DNA from: Rhodocyclaceae bacterium
GTDB taxonomy: Bacteria; Pseudomonadota; Gammaproteobacteria; Burkholderiales; Rhodocyclaceae
Reading direction: 5' to 3'
DNA length: 44,281 nt
NCBI GenBank assembly: GCA_020445745.1
Contig: JAGRGB010000115.1
Coordinates: forward strand, 1 to 44,281
Part shown: positions 25,496 through 36,100 of the stretch, one piece after another
Layout: each line of letters begins with the position of its first letter
How positions within the stretch are numbered: the stretch's first letter is position 1
Notes under the pieces: generated by a model
Seen by the model: only the letters and a program-made list of their open reading frames with translations
Databases searched by the model: none
Told to the model about the DNA's origin: nothing
Translations under genes and position numbers: made by a program

Positions 25496-25855
25496 CGCGG
25501 ACCGTTCGCGGGTCGCTCGTCGCGCGGCCGAACCCGTGTGCACGGCCCCCTCCGCCCGCCGCGCGCCCACCATGGGTCCGCGCTGTCGTCGTCCGACGCG
25601 CAGCGGCATCGCAGCCGTTTTCCGATCGATTGACGAGCTGCGGGCCCGTCGCGACCCGGACCTGGCCTTCCCTCTTGGTTCCGGTTGACGCGTGGCCACC
25701 GTGCCGGCCGGCGGCGGCTCGGTGAAGCCGGCCCCTCGGCCTGCTTTCCCCGCCGCCGCCGACGGGTTCGCTATCATCGCCGCCATGAACCATTACGACC
25801 CGGCTCTTCAGCCACCCGTGCGGCCGTCGGCGCCTATGCGACGAGGCCGTCGATC
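25496..25855. other. Intergenic region upstream of the antiporter gene
   Basis: No gene is supported; open frames read through from both sides. The segment presumably carries the antiporter promoter. GCTATCAT near 25769-25776 is a weak -10 candidate. Confidence 0.35.
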
Positions 25856-27703
25856 ATGAGCGAGCATCTGATGCTGACGCTGGCGGTGCTGACGGTCGCC
25901 GGCGGCGCCTGCCAGTTCCTGGCGTGGAAGCTTCGCCTGCCGGCCATCCTGTTCCTGCTGCTGACCGGGATCGCCGCCGGGCCGGTTTTCGGATGGCTGG
26001 ACCCGGACGCGTTGCTCGGCCCGCTGCTGTTTCCGTTCGTCTCGCTGTCGGTGGCGGTGATCCTGTTCGAAGGCAGCCTGACGCTCGAATTCGCCGAGAT
26101 CCGCGGCATGGAACACGTCGTCCGCCGCTTCGTCACCAGCGGCGTGCTGGTGACCTGGAGCGTGACGACGCTGGCGACGCGCTGGCTGGCCGGATTCTCG
26201 TGGGAGATGGCGACCCTGTTCGGCGCGATCATGGTGGTGACCGGGCCCACCGTCATCGTGCCGATGCTGCGCAGCGTCCGGCCGACCGCCAAGGTGGCCA
26301 ACATCCTGCGCTGGGAAGGGATCATCATCGATCCGATCGGCGCGCTGCTGGCGGTGCTGGTGTTCGAGTTCATCGTCAGCCGCGAAGCCGGCGCCGCGTT
26401 CAGCCAGACCCTGTCCGCCTTCGTGTCGGTGATCGGCGTCGGCGCCCTGACCGGCATCGCCGTCGGCTACCTGCTCGGCGTGGCGCTGCGCCGGGACTGG
26501 CTGCCGGCCTACCTGTACAACCTCGCGACATTGGCCGCGGTGTTCGGCGCCTTCGTGATCTCGAACGAATTCGCCGACGAGTCCGGCCTGCTGGCGGTCA
26601 CCGTGATGGGCATCTATCTGGGCAACCGCAAGGGCGTTCCGATCGAGGAGATCCTGGCGTTCAAGGAAAGCCTGTCGCTGCTGCTGATCACGGTGCTGTT
26701 CATCCTGCTCGCGGCGCGCCTCGAGTTCGAACGGCTGGCGGAGCTCGGCTGGCTGGTGGTGGGGGTGTTCCTGGTGGTGCAGTTCGTCGAGCGGCCGCTG
26801 AAGGTCGCCTACTGCACCTGGGGTTCGAGCTTCAGCCTGCGCGAGCGCGGGCTGCTGGCGTGGATCGCACCGCGCGGCATCGTCGCGGCGGCGGTGAGCG
26901 CGCTGTTCGCGATCAAGCTCGAGCAGCTCGGCTTCGACGAAGCGGCGCTGCTGGTGCCGATGACCTTCGTCGTGATCATCGGCACCGTCGTCTTCCAGAG
27001 CCTGACCGCGAGCTCGATGGGGCAATGGCTCGAGGTGTCGGAGCCGGATCCGCACGGCTTCCTGATCATCGGCGCCAATCCGCTGGCCAGGACCATCGCC
27101 AAGGCCCTCGACCAGCAGAAGGTGCGGGTGATGCTGACCGACACGCTGTGGGACAACGTCAGCCGCGCGCGCATGGCCGGACTGCGCACCTACTACGGCA
27201 ATCCGCTGTCCGAGCATGCCGAGCTATACCTGGATACCTCCGGCATCGGCCACCTGCTGGCGCTGACCGCCGATGCCCACCTCAACGGCCTGGCGTGCAA
27301 CCGCTACCGCGACCAGTTCGGCGCCCGCCACGTGTTCGCGCTGCGGGTCGGCGGCAATCCCAGCGGGCGTGCCGACGTCGCCCGCCAGGGGCGGGGCGCG
27401 TTCGGCGAAGGGGTGAGCTACGTGGACCTGTCGCGCCGCATCTATCGCGGTGCCGAAATCCGCCGGACCAACCTGTCGGAGAGCTTCACGATGGGCAGTT
27501 TCGACGAGCTGTACGGCGAGCGCGCGACGCCGCTGTTCGCGGTGGATCCCAAGGGAAACCTCGAGGTGCTGGCGGCCGACAACCAGCGCGGACCGGGACC
27601 GGGCTGGTCGATCATCGCGCTGATCGACCAGGATCCGGCCGAGCCGACCAAATCCCGCGGCGACAAGAGCGAGGGCGGCAAGGCGCGCAACCGGGTGGGC
27701 TGA
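25856..27703 (+). CDS. CPA-type cation/proton antiporter with TrkA-N (RCK) domain (615 aa)
   Basis: The start is the ATG at 25856 (MSEHLMLTLAVLTVAGGACQ), with GAGG in range upstream. Residues 1-395 contain about 11-12 hydrophobic helices typical of Na+/H+ exchangers (PF00999-type), including GIIIDPIGALLAVLVFEF with the functionally expected Asp159 and PRGIVAAAVSALFAI. From about 400 a TrkA-N/RCK nucleotide-binding domain follows (DPHGFLIIGANPLARTIAKA) and can gate transport by ligand binding. The C-terminal ~60 residues are basic and disordered. It sits in the inner membrane and exchanges Na+ or K+ for H+. An NhaR-like regulator is encoded convergently just downstream, which supports a sodium or pH role. 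Confidence 0.88.
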   Translation: MSEHLMLTLAVLTVAGGACQFLAWKLRLPAILFLLLTGIAAGPVFGWLDPDALLGPLLFPFVSLSVAVILFEGSLTLEFAEIRGMEHVVRRFVTSGVLVTWSVTTLATRWLAGFSWEMATLFGAIMVVTGPTVIVPMLRSVRPTAKVANILRWEGIIIDPIGALLAVLVFEFIVSREAGAAFSQTLSAFVSVIGVGALTGIAVGYLLGVALRRDWLPAYLYNLATLAAVFGAFVISNEFADESGLLAVTVMGIYLGNRKGVPIEEILAFKESLSLLLITVLFILLAARLEFERLAELGWLVVGVFLVVQFVERPLKVAYCTWGSSFSLRERGLLAWIAPRGIVAAAVSALFAIKLEQLGFDEAALLVPMTFVVIIGTVVFQSLTASSMGQWLEVSEPDPHGFLIIGANPLARTIAKALDQQKVRVMLTDTLWDNVSRARMAGLRTYYGNPLSEHAELYLDTSGIGHLLALTADAHLNGLACNRYRDQFGARHVFALRVGGNPSGRADVARQGRGAFGEGVSYVDLSRRIYRGAEIRRTNLSESFTMGSFDELYGERATPLFAVDPKGNLEVLAADNQRGPGPGWSIIALIDQDPAEPTKSRGDKSEGGKARNRVG

Positions 27704-27720
27704 GACCGGGGAGAGTGCCG

Positions 27721-27741
27721 GATCGGCGGCACCGGCCGATC
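27721..27741 (+). terminator. Terminator-like hairpin after the antiporter gene
   Basis: GATCGGC (27721-27727), 7-base loop, GCCGATC (27735-27741), 17 bases past the stop codon. No T-run follows. Confidence 0.4.
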
Positions 27742-28314
27742 GCGTGAGGCCGCGATGGTGTGGGCTCCTGGCGCCGGCGGCGCCGAAACGCGGTCGCACG
27801 CACGCCCCGTGGCACTGCGCCATGCCGCGGATTGCCGAGGGCCGCGGTTGGCGACCGACTGCAAAGGCTGGAGCGCCCGAAGTTCGCCGTGGACTGGTGA
27901 CCGGCGTTGGCCATATCGGCGCCCGGCGGGTCGGCAAGAGCGCGGTTCGGTCAGTTGCGCGCCTCCCTGCGCCGGACCGTCCACGGAGCGTTTGGTGACG
28001 TGTTCCTCGAAGCGGTGGATGGTGTCGGCGCCAGGCGTTACCACAGGAGGCGCGTCCGCCATGCTGCCCCGGCCTGAACGATCGATCGCGTCAGGGGGCC
28101 GACAACCGGCCCCCGAAGCGAGGCAACCGCGCGGATGTCGGCTGCGGAGGGCGGGAGATCGGACGGATGTGGCCGAACCGACATGACCGGCGCTGCCAAG
28201 GCGCGGCGTCGAGCCGCACGTTTGGCGTTTGGCCACCCGTCACGCAACTTCGAGCTCGGTCCGACCCGGATAACGGGACTCGGCGTCAAGGCTGCGCATG
28301 CGCCCGGCGGCGTC
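27742..28314. other. Intergenic stretch between the convergent antiporter and LysR genes
   Basis: No convincing gene. A perfect hairpin GGGGGCCG / CGGCCCCC with a 5-base loop lies at 28094-28114 and could terminate the LysR transcript coming from the right. Small open frames here show no family pattern. Confidence 0.45.
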
Positions 28315-29229
28315 TCAATCGCCGACCGACACGTCGCCGGGACCGGTCGCCATGGCTTCGATGGCGAGGACCGCCGGATGGGGCAGGCGGCGGTGTGCGG
28401 TGATGGCATGCCAGGTCTCGCGCACGCCATCGAGTGTCCCCAGGGCGTCGGCTGCGTATTGCTCGGCGATCAGCCGGCGCAGCGCGGACGGGGCCGGAAA
28501 GATGCCGGCCCCGGCGCGGCCGAAGGTCTTCAACAGGGCGCTGTCGCTGAACTCGCCGACGACGCACGGGCGCAATTCACGCGCGTCGAGCCACGCGTCG
28601 ATGGCGCCGCGCAACGGTACGTCCCGTGTCGGGAGGAGCAGAGGTGCGCCGTCCAGACTGCCTGGAAAGCCGGGCGCGTAGTGTCGATGGAGCGCTTCGG
28701 CGGCGAACAGGTCGACCCCGCCGGCGAGCAGCAGATGGGAGTGCAGCTTGAGATTCGCCCGCTGTGGTGCGGGCCGGTCGGCGATGACGAGGTCGATGTG
28801 GTTCAGGGCGAGTTCGGCGAGCAGCTTGTCGAGGTCGCCCTCGATGCACTCCAGCCGCACCGACAGCGGCGGGGCGATGACACCCCTCAGGATCTCGAAG
28901 GCCACCAGCTTGGGCACCGCGTCGGTGATTCCGACCGCGAAGCGCGCGCGCGTGGCCTGCGGTTCGGACAACGCAGTCACGAGCTTGTCGCCGAGCAGGA
29001 AGATTTCCTCGGCGTAGGCCAGCGCCGTGCGCCCGCTGTCGGTCAGTTCGAGCGAGCGCCCCTGCGGCGCGAGCAGTACTTGGCCCAGTTGCCGCTCCAG
29101 CAGCCCGAGCTGCGTGCTGATGGTCTGCGACGACAGGCCGAGCCGCTGGGCGGCCCGGACGATGCTGCCATCCTTGGCGACGGCCCAGAAGTACAGCAGA
29201 TGGCGAAAGTTGAGCGCATGGGGGGTCAT
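28315..29229 (-). CDS. nhaR: LysR-family transcriptional regulator, NhaR-like (304 aa)
   Basis: The ATG at 29227-29229 has GGGAT upstream. The N-terminal winged helix-turn-helix is clear (NFRHLLYFWAVAKDGSIVRA, AAQRLGLSSQTISTQLGLLE). 'LNFRHLLYFW.VAKEGS' and 'RAAQRL..SQ..IS.QL..LE..LG..L' are the wording of the NhaR subfamily, which activates sodium-proton antiporter genes in response to Na+. Residues ~95-300 are the periplasmic-binding-protein-like effector domain. It lies next to and convergent with a cation/proton antiporter gene, and divergent from a small gene with which it shares a control region. The assignment as NhaR rather than another LysR is by motif and context. Confidence 0.8.
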   Translation of the reverse strand: MTPHALNFRHLLYFWAVAKDGSIVRAAQRLGLSSQTISTQLGLLERQLGQVLLAPQGRSLELTDSGRTALAYAEEIFLLGDKLVTALSEPQATRARFAVGITDAVPKLVAFEILRGVIAPPLSVRLECIEGDLDKLLAELALNHIDLVIADRPAPQRANLKLHSHLLLAGGVDLFAAEALHRHYAPGFPGSLDGAPLLLPTRDVPLRGAIDAWLDARELRPCVVGEFSDSALLKTFGRAGAGIFPAPSALRRLIAEQYAADALGTLDGVRETWHAITAHRRLPHPAVLAIEAMATGPGDVSVGD

Positions 29230-29264
29230 GAATTCATCCCATTTTTTGGTAGATACACATCGAT

Positions 29265-29285
29265 GAATCTCGCTTTTTCAGATTC
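29265..29285. promoter_or_regulatory. Candidate LysR-type operator between nhaR and the small downstream gene
   Basis: GAATCT (29265-29270), 9-base AT-rich spacer, AGATTC (29280-29285) forms a perfect interrupted palindrome. TATAGT at 29297-29302 is a good -10 for rightward transcription and sits 11 bases downstream. This is the layout expected for autoregulation plus activation of a divergent gene. Confidence 0.45.
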
Positions 29286-29354
29286 CTTGATCTGTCTATA
29301 GTTCGTCTCGCCAATTCGATTGCTTGGATGTCGAGACTACGAAAGGAGGCAGCA

Positions 29355-29582
<228 letters not shown>

Positions 29583-29822
29583 GCCGGCGAGCGAGGGCGT
29601 GTCGATCTGCCGCTTGCGCGCGATCATGCGCCGATGGCTGGCGACAGGGCCGCGATCAGACCGCAGCGATCGCCATTGAAACCCGGGTCGGCGATTGCGC
29701 TACGCCACACCACGGGTCGGCTTGCCGGCGCTGCGTGAAGCGCCCCGGTGGCGCCGGCACGACAATCGGCGGAATCACGGGGCCTCGCGTCGGTTCGAGT
29801 CACATCGTGCGTCGGACGCCGG

Positions 29823-30188
29823 TCACGCGGCGCTGGCGCTGAACTCGTGAACGACCACGAAGCCGGCGGCTTCCAGCGCCTGGAGTTCGCCTGCGAGCAA
29901 GGCGAGCGCCGCGTGCTTCACCCGCGCTTCCGGGTCGACCGCCGCGGCGCCCTGGGCGACGGCCAGGGCACGCTGTTCCGACAGGTTCATCAGGGTGCCT
30001 TTCGAGCGCAGGTGAATCTTGATGCGCGCCAGCAGGCCGATCGCCCGATTCACTGCCGATCGCTCGCCCTCCGGCGCGCGGGCGACCTGCAGCGCGCCGA
30101 GACACTCGCGCAATTCGTGGGCCTTGGCATCGACGAGCTCGACCAGGCCATCCAGTACGGACTCGCCGATCTCATTGTCGTCGCGCAT
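29823..30188 (-). CDS. Small conserved protein of 121 aa, divergent from trpG
   Basis: The ATG at 30186-30188 has GGGGGCGAG upstream. The protein starts MRDDNEIGESVLDGLVELVD and contains LRECLGALQVARAPEGERSA and VNRAIGLLARIKIHLRS. It is helical and soluble with one Cys and no recognisable domain. An equal-length paralogue lies at 1058-1423. The most conserved part is the central ~45 residues. It stands divergently upstream of trpG in both copies, which suggests a stable neighbourhood, but I can infer no role in tryptophan synthesis from sequence alone. Confidence 0.7.
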   Translation of the reverse strand: MRDDNEIGESVLDGLVELVDAKAHELRECLGALQVARAPEGERSAVNRAIGLLARIKIHLRSKGTLMNLSEQRALAVAQGAAAVDPEARVKHAALALLAGELQALEAAGFVVVHEFSASAA

Positions 30189-30627
30189 CTCGCCCCCGCT
30201 TGCGTCAGCTTTGAAGGACGCAGTGTAACGGGGATCGGCCGCTTTGGAGTCGCGCATCGGCGTGGGGGCCATCGATCCGCTGGCTCTGCAGTTCGGATCG
30301 CCCTCGATCCCGTTGGCAGCGGCTAGGAGGTGCCCGGGGAGTTCGGGCAGTCATCGCCGGGGGGGCAGCCGGATCTGGACTGCGAGCCACCCACATCTTG
30401 GTTGTGCGCTGTGTGCTTGCGATAAGCTTGGGCCATGCCCGTTCCGCCTCCCGCCCTGGATCGGTGCGAGAATCAGTGAACGAAGGGCTTGGTCAGGCCA
30501 AGGCGTGGAGGCCGTCGCCGCCGGGGCCCTGGCCAAAGTTCAGCAGGGAAAACGGCGGCTGCATTTGCGCGCGTCGAATGCGCGTTGTTTCGATTAAGTT
30601 GATATAGAACAATAGGATGTATCGGCA
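30189..30627. other. Control region between the small conserved gene and trpG
   Basis: No gene is supported. The final 50 bases are AT-rich (TTGTTTCGATTAAGTTGATA) and end with a leader ACAATAGGAT that serves as the trpG Shine-Dalgarno. The ACAATAGGAT is conserved at the decayed copy (about 1839-1850). I found no trp leader peptide with tandem Trp codons and no clear attenuator. Confidence 0.5.
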
Positions 30628-31203
30628 ATGCTGCTGATGATCGACAACTACGACTCCTTCACCTACAACCTGGTGCAATACTTCGGCGAACTGGGTGCCA
30701 CGGTCCGCGTCTACCGCAACGACGCGATCGGTGTCGACCAGATCGCGGCGCTGGCACCGTCCCAGCTGGTGATCTCGCCCGGCCCGTGCACGCCGGCCGA
30801 AGCGGGCGTCTCGGTCGAGGCGATCCGGCGCTTCGCCGGCCATATCCCGGTGCTCGGCGTGTGTCTCGGCCACCAGGCGATCGGCGCCGCCTTCGGCGGC
30901 CGGGTGGTGCACGCCAGGCAACTGATGCACGGCAAGGTGTCGCCGGTCCATCATCGCGGCGAGGGGGTGTTCCGTGGTCTGCCGGATCCGGTCACCTGCA
31001 CCCGCTATCATTCGCTGGCAGTGGACCGCGACAGCCTGCCGGACTGCCTCGAGGTCACGGCATGGACCGAGGATGGCGAGATCATGGGCCTGCGCCACCG
31101 GGAGCTGGCGGTCCAAGGGGTGCAGTTCCACCCGGAATCGATCCTCACCGAGCATGGCCACGAGTTGCTGAAGAACTTCCTCGAACAGCCGGTGACGGCC
31201 TGA
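30628..31203 (+). CDS. trpG: Anthranilate synthase component II (glutamine amidotransferase)
   Basis: This 191-aa class I glutamine amidotransferase releases ammonia from glutamine for anthranilate synthesis by TrpE, the first step of tryptophan synthesis. The triad is present: Cys79 in [10 protein letters not shown], and His168 and Glu170 in [30 protein letters not shown] is the classic N-terminus. In some bacteria the same subunit also serves PabB for folate. It heads a cluster with trpD (64 bases downstream) and trpC; trpE is not in the window. AGGAT lies 9 bases before the ATG. Confidence 0.96.
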   Translation: MLLMIDNYDSFTYNLVQYFGELGATVRVYRNDAIGVDQIAALAPSQLVISPGPCTPAEAGVSVEAIRRFAGHIPVLGVCLGHQAIGAAFGGRVVHARQLMHGKVSPVHHRGEGVFRGLPDPVTCTRYHSLAVDRDSLPDCLEVTAWTEDGEIMGLRHRELAVQGVQFHPESILTEHGHELLKNFLEQPVTA

Positions 31204-31267
31204 GCCGGTTTCGCCGACCTTCGACCCGGCGACCGACAAGGCCGGGCGCGATCATGGAGACATCCTT

Positions 31268-32299
31268 ATGAGCATTACGCCCCAGGCGGCGCTGCAACGC
31301 GTCATCGAGCACCGCGAGATCTTCTACGACGAAATGCTGTCGCTGATGCGCCAGATCATGGCGGGCGAGATCTCGCCGCTGATGACCGCCGCGCTGCTCG
31401 CCGGCCTGCGCACCAAGAAGGAGACGATCGGCGAGATCGCCGCGGCGGCGACGGTGATGCGGGAACTGTCCAGCAAGGTCCGGGTGCCGGGCGAGCACGG
31501 CAGCTTCCTCGACGTCGTCGGCACCGGCGGCGACGGCGCGCAGACCTTCAACATCTCCACCGCGACGATCTTCGTCGCCGCCGCCGCGGGCGCCTGCGTC
31601 GCCAAGCACGGCGGACGCAGCGTGTCGAGCAAGTCGGGGGCCGCGGACGTGCTCGAGGCCCTCGGCGTGAACCTGGCGCTGACGCCCGAGCAGGTGGCCG
31701 AATGCATCCAGGCCACCGGCGTCGGCTTCATGTTCGCGCCCAACCATCACAGCGCGATGAAGAACGTCGCGCCGGTGCGGCGCGAGATGGGCGTGCGGAC
31801 TATCTTCAACATCCTCGGCCCGCTGACCAATCCTGCCGGGGCTCCCCACACGCTGATGGGGGTCTTCCATCCGGACCTGGTCGGCATCCAGGTGCGGGTG
31901 ATGCAGCGCCTCGGCGCCGACCACGTGCTGGTCGTCTATGGTCGCGACGGCATGGACGAGGTCACCCTCGGCGGCGCGACGATGGTCGGCGAACTCAAGG
32001 ACGGGCAGATCGTCGAATACGACATCCATCCCGAGGACTACGGACTGGCCATGCGATCGAGCCGCAATTTCCAGGTCGCCGACGCCGAGCAGTCGAAGAC
32101 GGTGCTGCTCGCGGCGCTCGACAACAGCGACGGCGCGGCACGGGAGATCGTCGTGTTCAATGCCGGCGTCGCGCTATATGCGGCCAATGTCGCCGACGAC
32201 ATCGGTGCCGGCATCGGGCTGGCGCGCGAGGCGATCGCGTCGGGCGCCGCCCGGGCCAAGCTCGACCAGTTCGCGGCCTATACGCGCCGCTTCCAGTGA
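31268..32299 (+). CDS. trpD: Anthranilate phosphoribosyltransferase
   Basis: This 343-aa enzyme transfers the phosphoribosyl group of PRPP to anthranilate, the second committed step of tryptophan synthesis. The family signature GTGGDG is at 85-90 ([19 protein letters not shown]), followed by [20 protein letters not shown], which binds PRPP and Mg2+. [20 protein letters not shown] lines the anthranilate channel. Length is normal. It lies between trpG and trpC in the same direction, with an 7-base gap to trpC. Confidence 0.97.
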   Translation: MSITPQAALQRVIEHREIFYDEMLSLMRQIMAGEISPLMTAALLAGLRTKKETIGEIAAAATVMRELSSKVRVPGEHGSFLDVVGTGGDGAQTFNISTATIFVAAAAGACVAKHGGRSVSSKSGAADVLEALGVNLALTPEQVAECIQATGVGFMFAPNHHSAMKNVAPVRREMGVRTIFNILGPLTNPAGAPHTLMGVFHPDLVGIQVRVMQRLGADHVLVVYGRDGMDEVTLGGATMVGELKDGQIVEYDIHPEDYGLAMRSSRNFQVADAEQSKTVLLAALDNSDGAAREIVVFNAGVALYAANVADDIGAGIGLAREAIASGAARAKLDQFAAYTRRFQ

Positions 32300-32306
32300 G
32301 CCGCCG

Positions 32307-33095
32307 ATGAGCGACATCCTGAAGCGCATCCTGGGCGTCAAGGCCGACGAACTCGCCCGCGCCCGCAGCGCGCTGGGCGAGCCGGCGCTGCGCGAGCTGG
32401 CCGCCGCGGCGCCGCCGCCGCGGGACTTCGTCGGCGCCTTGCGGGCGCGCATCGATGCCGGCGAGGCGGCGGTGATCGCCGAGATCAAGAAGGCCAGCCC
32501 TTCGCGCGGCGTGCTGCGCGCCGACTTTCGTCCGGCCGAGATCGCGGCTTCGTACCAGCGCGGTGGCGCCGCCTGCCTGTCGGTGCTGACCGATCGCGAG
32601 TTCTTCCAGGGCGCGCCCGAATACCTGCAGGCGGCCCGGGGGGCGTGCGAACTGCCGGTACTGCGCAAGGACTTCCTGATCGACCCCTACCAGGTGATCG
32701 AGGCACGGGCGATGGGGGCCGACGCCATCCTGCTGATCGCCGCGGCGCTGTCCGTCGGGCAGATGCGCGAGATGGAAGCGCTCGCCGGCGAACTCGGCAT
32801 GGCGGTGCTGGTGGAGAGCCACGACGCCGGCGAGCTGGCCCGGGCGCTGCAACTGGCGACGCCGTTGATCGGCATCAACAACCGCAATCTGCGCAGTTTC
32901 GAGGTCTCCCTCGACACCACCCTCGATCAGCTCGAAGAGATTCCGGCCGGGCGCCTGGTGATCACCGAGTCGGGCATCCTCGCAAGGACCGACGTCGCGC
33001 GCATGCGCAGCCGCGGTGTCCATGCCTTCCTGGTCGGCGAAGCCTTCATGCGCGCCGACGATCCTGGCGGGGAGCTGCAGGCGTTGTTTGCCTGA
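32307..33095 (+). CDS. trpC: Indole-3-glycerol phosphate synthase
   Basis: This 262-aa TIM-barrel enzyme makes indole-3-glycerol phosphate from CdRP. The active-site segment [12 protein letters not shown] is at about 57-68. Further signatures are [30 protein letters not shown], and [18 protein letters not shown]. It is the monofunctional form, without a fused TrpF, as is usual in beta- and many gammaproteobacteria. Its stop is 7 bases before the tamB start, implying co-transcription. Confidence 0.97.
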   Translation: MSDILKRILGVKADELARARSALGEPALRELAAAAPPPRDFVGALRARIDAGEAAVIAEIKKASPSRGVLRADFRPAEIAASYQRGGAACLSVLTDREFFQGAPEYLQAARGACELPVLRKDFLIDPYQVIEARAMGADAILLIAAALSVGQMREMEALAGELGMAVLVESHDAGELARALQLATPLIGINNRNLRSFEVSLDTTLDQLEEIPAGRLVITESGILARTDVARMRSRGVHAFLVGEAFMRADDPGGELQALFA

Positions 33096-33102
33096 GCCGC
33101 TG

Positions 33103-36100
33103 ATGCCGGAGCAGACGCCAAGCCGTCCGCCCGAGGCCGGGTCAGCGCGACGGCCGGTTGCGATCCGGGTGCTGCGCTGGACCCTGGGTCTGGCGGTGAC
33201 CGCCGTGGTGCTGCTGGTGGCGCTGGCGTTCTGGGTGTCCGGCACGACGTCCGGGCTGCGCGCAGTGGCCCGCGTGGCCCAGTCGGCGACTGCCGGCGCG
33301 GTGCGACTCGAGGGTGTGGACGGTCGCCTGATCGATCGCCTGACGATCGATCGGCTTGCCGTCGACCTGCCCGATTTTCGGCTGGCGGTCGAACGACTCG
33401 AATTCCACTGGGCGCCGCTGGCCTTGCTCGAAGAGCAACTCGAGCTGCGCACCGTGGCCGCGGAGTCGGTGCAGTTCGCGGCGCGGCCGGGGGAGCCGGC
33501 GCCGGCCGGGCCGCCGGCGCCGCCACAAGGCATTCCGGTACCGCTGCGGCTCGACCTCGGCCGGCTGGCGGTCGGCCGCCTGCTGGTGAGCCAGTGGGCC
33601 GAATCCGGATTCGGCGACACCACGCTGCGCATCGACGCCATCGAGGTCGGCGCCCAGGCCGACCGTGCCCGCATCGCCATCGCGCAGGCCGCTGCCCGGC
33701 TGCCGTGGGGCGAGGCCAACGCGCGCGGCACGGTGGCGACCGCGAGCCCGTTCGAGCTGGCGATCGATGCCAGCCTTGCCGGTGAATACCAGGACCGCCC
33801 CTATCGACTGGCGTTGTCGGCCCTGGGCACGCTGCTGGAGCCCCGGCTCACGCTGACCGGCAGCAGCGCGGGGGTCGATGCGCGGATCGAGGCCGTCGCA
33901 CGGCCGTTCGAGGCGGTGCCGCTGGCGCACGCCAGGCTGTCGGCCGGGCCGCTCGATCCGGCCGAGTTCGCCCCCGATGCGCCGCGCGCGGCGTTGTACC
34001 TCGACGCCGACCTGCGCCTGCCAGCCGCGCCTGCCGGCAGCACCCCCGATCCGCTCGACTGGGCGATCGCCGGTCCGGTCTCGATCGTCAATCGCGAGGC
34101 GGGTGCCTGGGATGGGCGACGCATTCCGTTGGAGCGGCTCGACGGCACCTTCCGTTGGCAAGGCCGCCGGCTGGTGACCGAAGACCTGCGGCTGGCGCTG
34201 ACCGGCGAAGGCCGGATCAGCGGCCGCGCCGCCTGGCAGCCGGCCGCGCAGGATCCCGTGGGCCGCTTCGATGTCGGCCTGCGGCTCGACGGCGTGCGAC
34301 CGCGCGCCCTCGATGCCCGCCTGCCGGAGACCGTGCTCGCCGGCACCGTCGACGGCAGCGGCGATGGCGAGGGCCAGCAGGCCAGGCTGGCGATCGCCGG
34401 CGAGGGCCTGTCGCTCGACGCACTGGCGAAGCATGGCGGGCGCCGGGTGACACTGTCCGAGTTGCGTCTGACCCGGGGCGAGGCGACGGTGTCCGGCGAG
34501 GCCAGCCTGGCGCTAGATGGCGAGCGCAGCTTCTCGGCCCGGCTGGGTGCGGTGGCGCTCGATCCGTCCGCACTCTTCGCCGAGGCGCCCCAGGCGCAAT
34601 TGAGCCTGGCCCTCGAAGCCGACGGCCGGCTCGAGCCGGAACCGGACGTGCAGCTCGTCTATCGCTTCGAGCCGTCGCAATTGACGGGCCACGCGCTGGC
34701 CGGCGAAGGGCGCGCGCGCCTGGGCCTTGCGCGCATCAGCGAGGCCGAGCTGTGGCTGTCGCTGGCCGGCAACCGGGTCGATGCCCGCGGTGCCTGGGGG
34801 CAGGAAGGCGACCTGCTGGCGATCAAGGCCGACGCCGGCGAACTGGACGTGATCGATCCGCAGCTGCAGGGTCGCGCGCTGCTCGATGCCGAACTGGGCG
34901 GCACCCCGGAGCAGCCGGCGGGCCGCGCACTGTTGACCGCCGACCGCCTGCGGCTGCCGGGGGGCTGGCGCCTGTCCGGGCTGAATCTCCAGGGCACGTT
35001 GGCCGGGGGTCTCGACGGCAACCTGGTGCTCGCGGCCGGTGTCGGCGAGGTGCGCGACGCCGACCGCAAGACCGTGCTCGAACACGCCGGCCTGTCGATC
35101 GAAGGTTCGCGGGCGGCCCATCGGGCGGAACTGAACGTCAGTGCGCCGGGCGAGGACGCGCTGAGCGCGACGCTGCAAGGCGGGCTGGACGAGGATGGCG
35201 GCTGGCGCGGCCGCCTGCTCGAACTGCAAAGCCGCGGTCGCCTCGCGATGCGGCTCGACCAGCCGGCCGAGCTGATCGTCGCCGGAGACGTCGTCAGTCT
35301 CGGTGCCGCGCGGCTGTCCACGGGCCATGGTGGCTACCTGTCGCTCGATCGCAGCGTCTGGCAGGGCGGCAATCTCGATCTCGCCGGCCGCATGGGCGGC
35401 TTCGGCATCGACCTGTCGGCCGGCCCGCAGGATTCCGATGCACCGCTGCGCGGGCGGCTGCAGTTCGGCGGCGAATGGGACGTGCGGATTGCCGAGACGG
35501 TGGACGGCAGCTTCAAGTTGCAGCGCGAGGCGGGTGACCTGGTGCTGGTCGGTGATGCGCCGGCGGAACTCGGCCTGTCGGACATCCAGCTCATCGCCAA
35601 TGCCAACGCCGGCGACCTGGCGATCGCCGCCCACGCCGAAGGCGTCCGCCTGGGCAAGCTGGCGGCGTCGCTCAACACCGCCGTCGAACGCGACGGGGCC
35701 GCTGTGCGGCTGGTGCCCGGCGCATCGCTGCTGGGATCGGCGCAGCTCGACATGCCGTCGGTGCGCTGGCTCGGCCCGGTGCTGAGCGCCCAGTTGCTCA
35801 CCGGCGGTCGACTCAAGGCCGGCCTGTCGATCGCCGGCACCGTGGACGCGCCCCTCGCGGTCGGCGAACTCGAGGGCGGCGAGCTCGAGCTGAACCTGCC
35901 GGAGGCGGGACTGCGCCTGGCCGGCGGCCGCCTCGAAGCGAGCTTCGACCAGGATTACCTGCGCATCATCCACCTCGAATTCGTCTCGCCGAACCTGGTG
36001 CGGCCGACCGAATCGCGCATCCCGGTGGACTCGCTGATGGCCAAGCCGGGCCGCTTCCTGGCCTCCGGCAGCATCGATCTCGCCGACGGCGCCGGCAGCT

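Noticed and set aside
25808-27217. 469-residue minus-strand frame over the antiporter gene
   Set aside because: It is an antisense shadow, rich in His, Gln and Arg, over a well-supported membrane protein.
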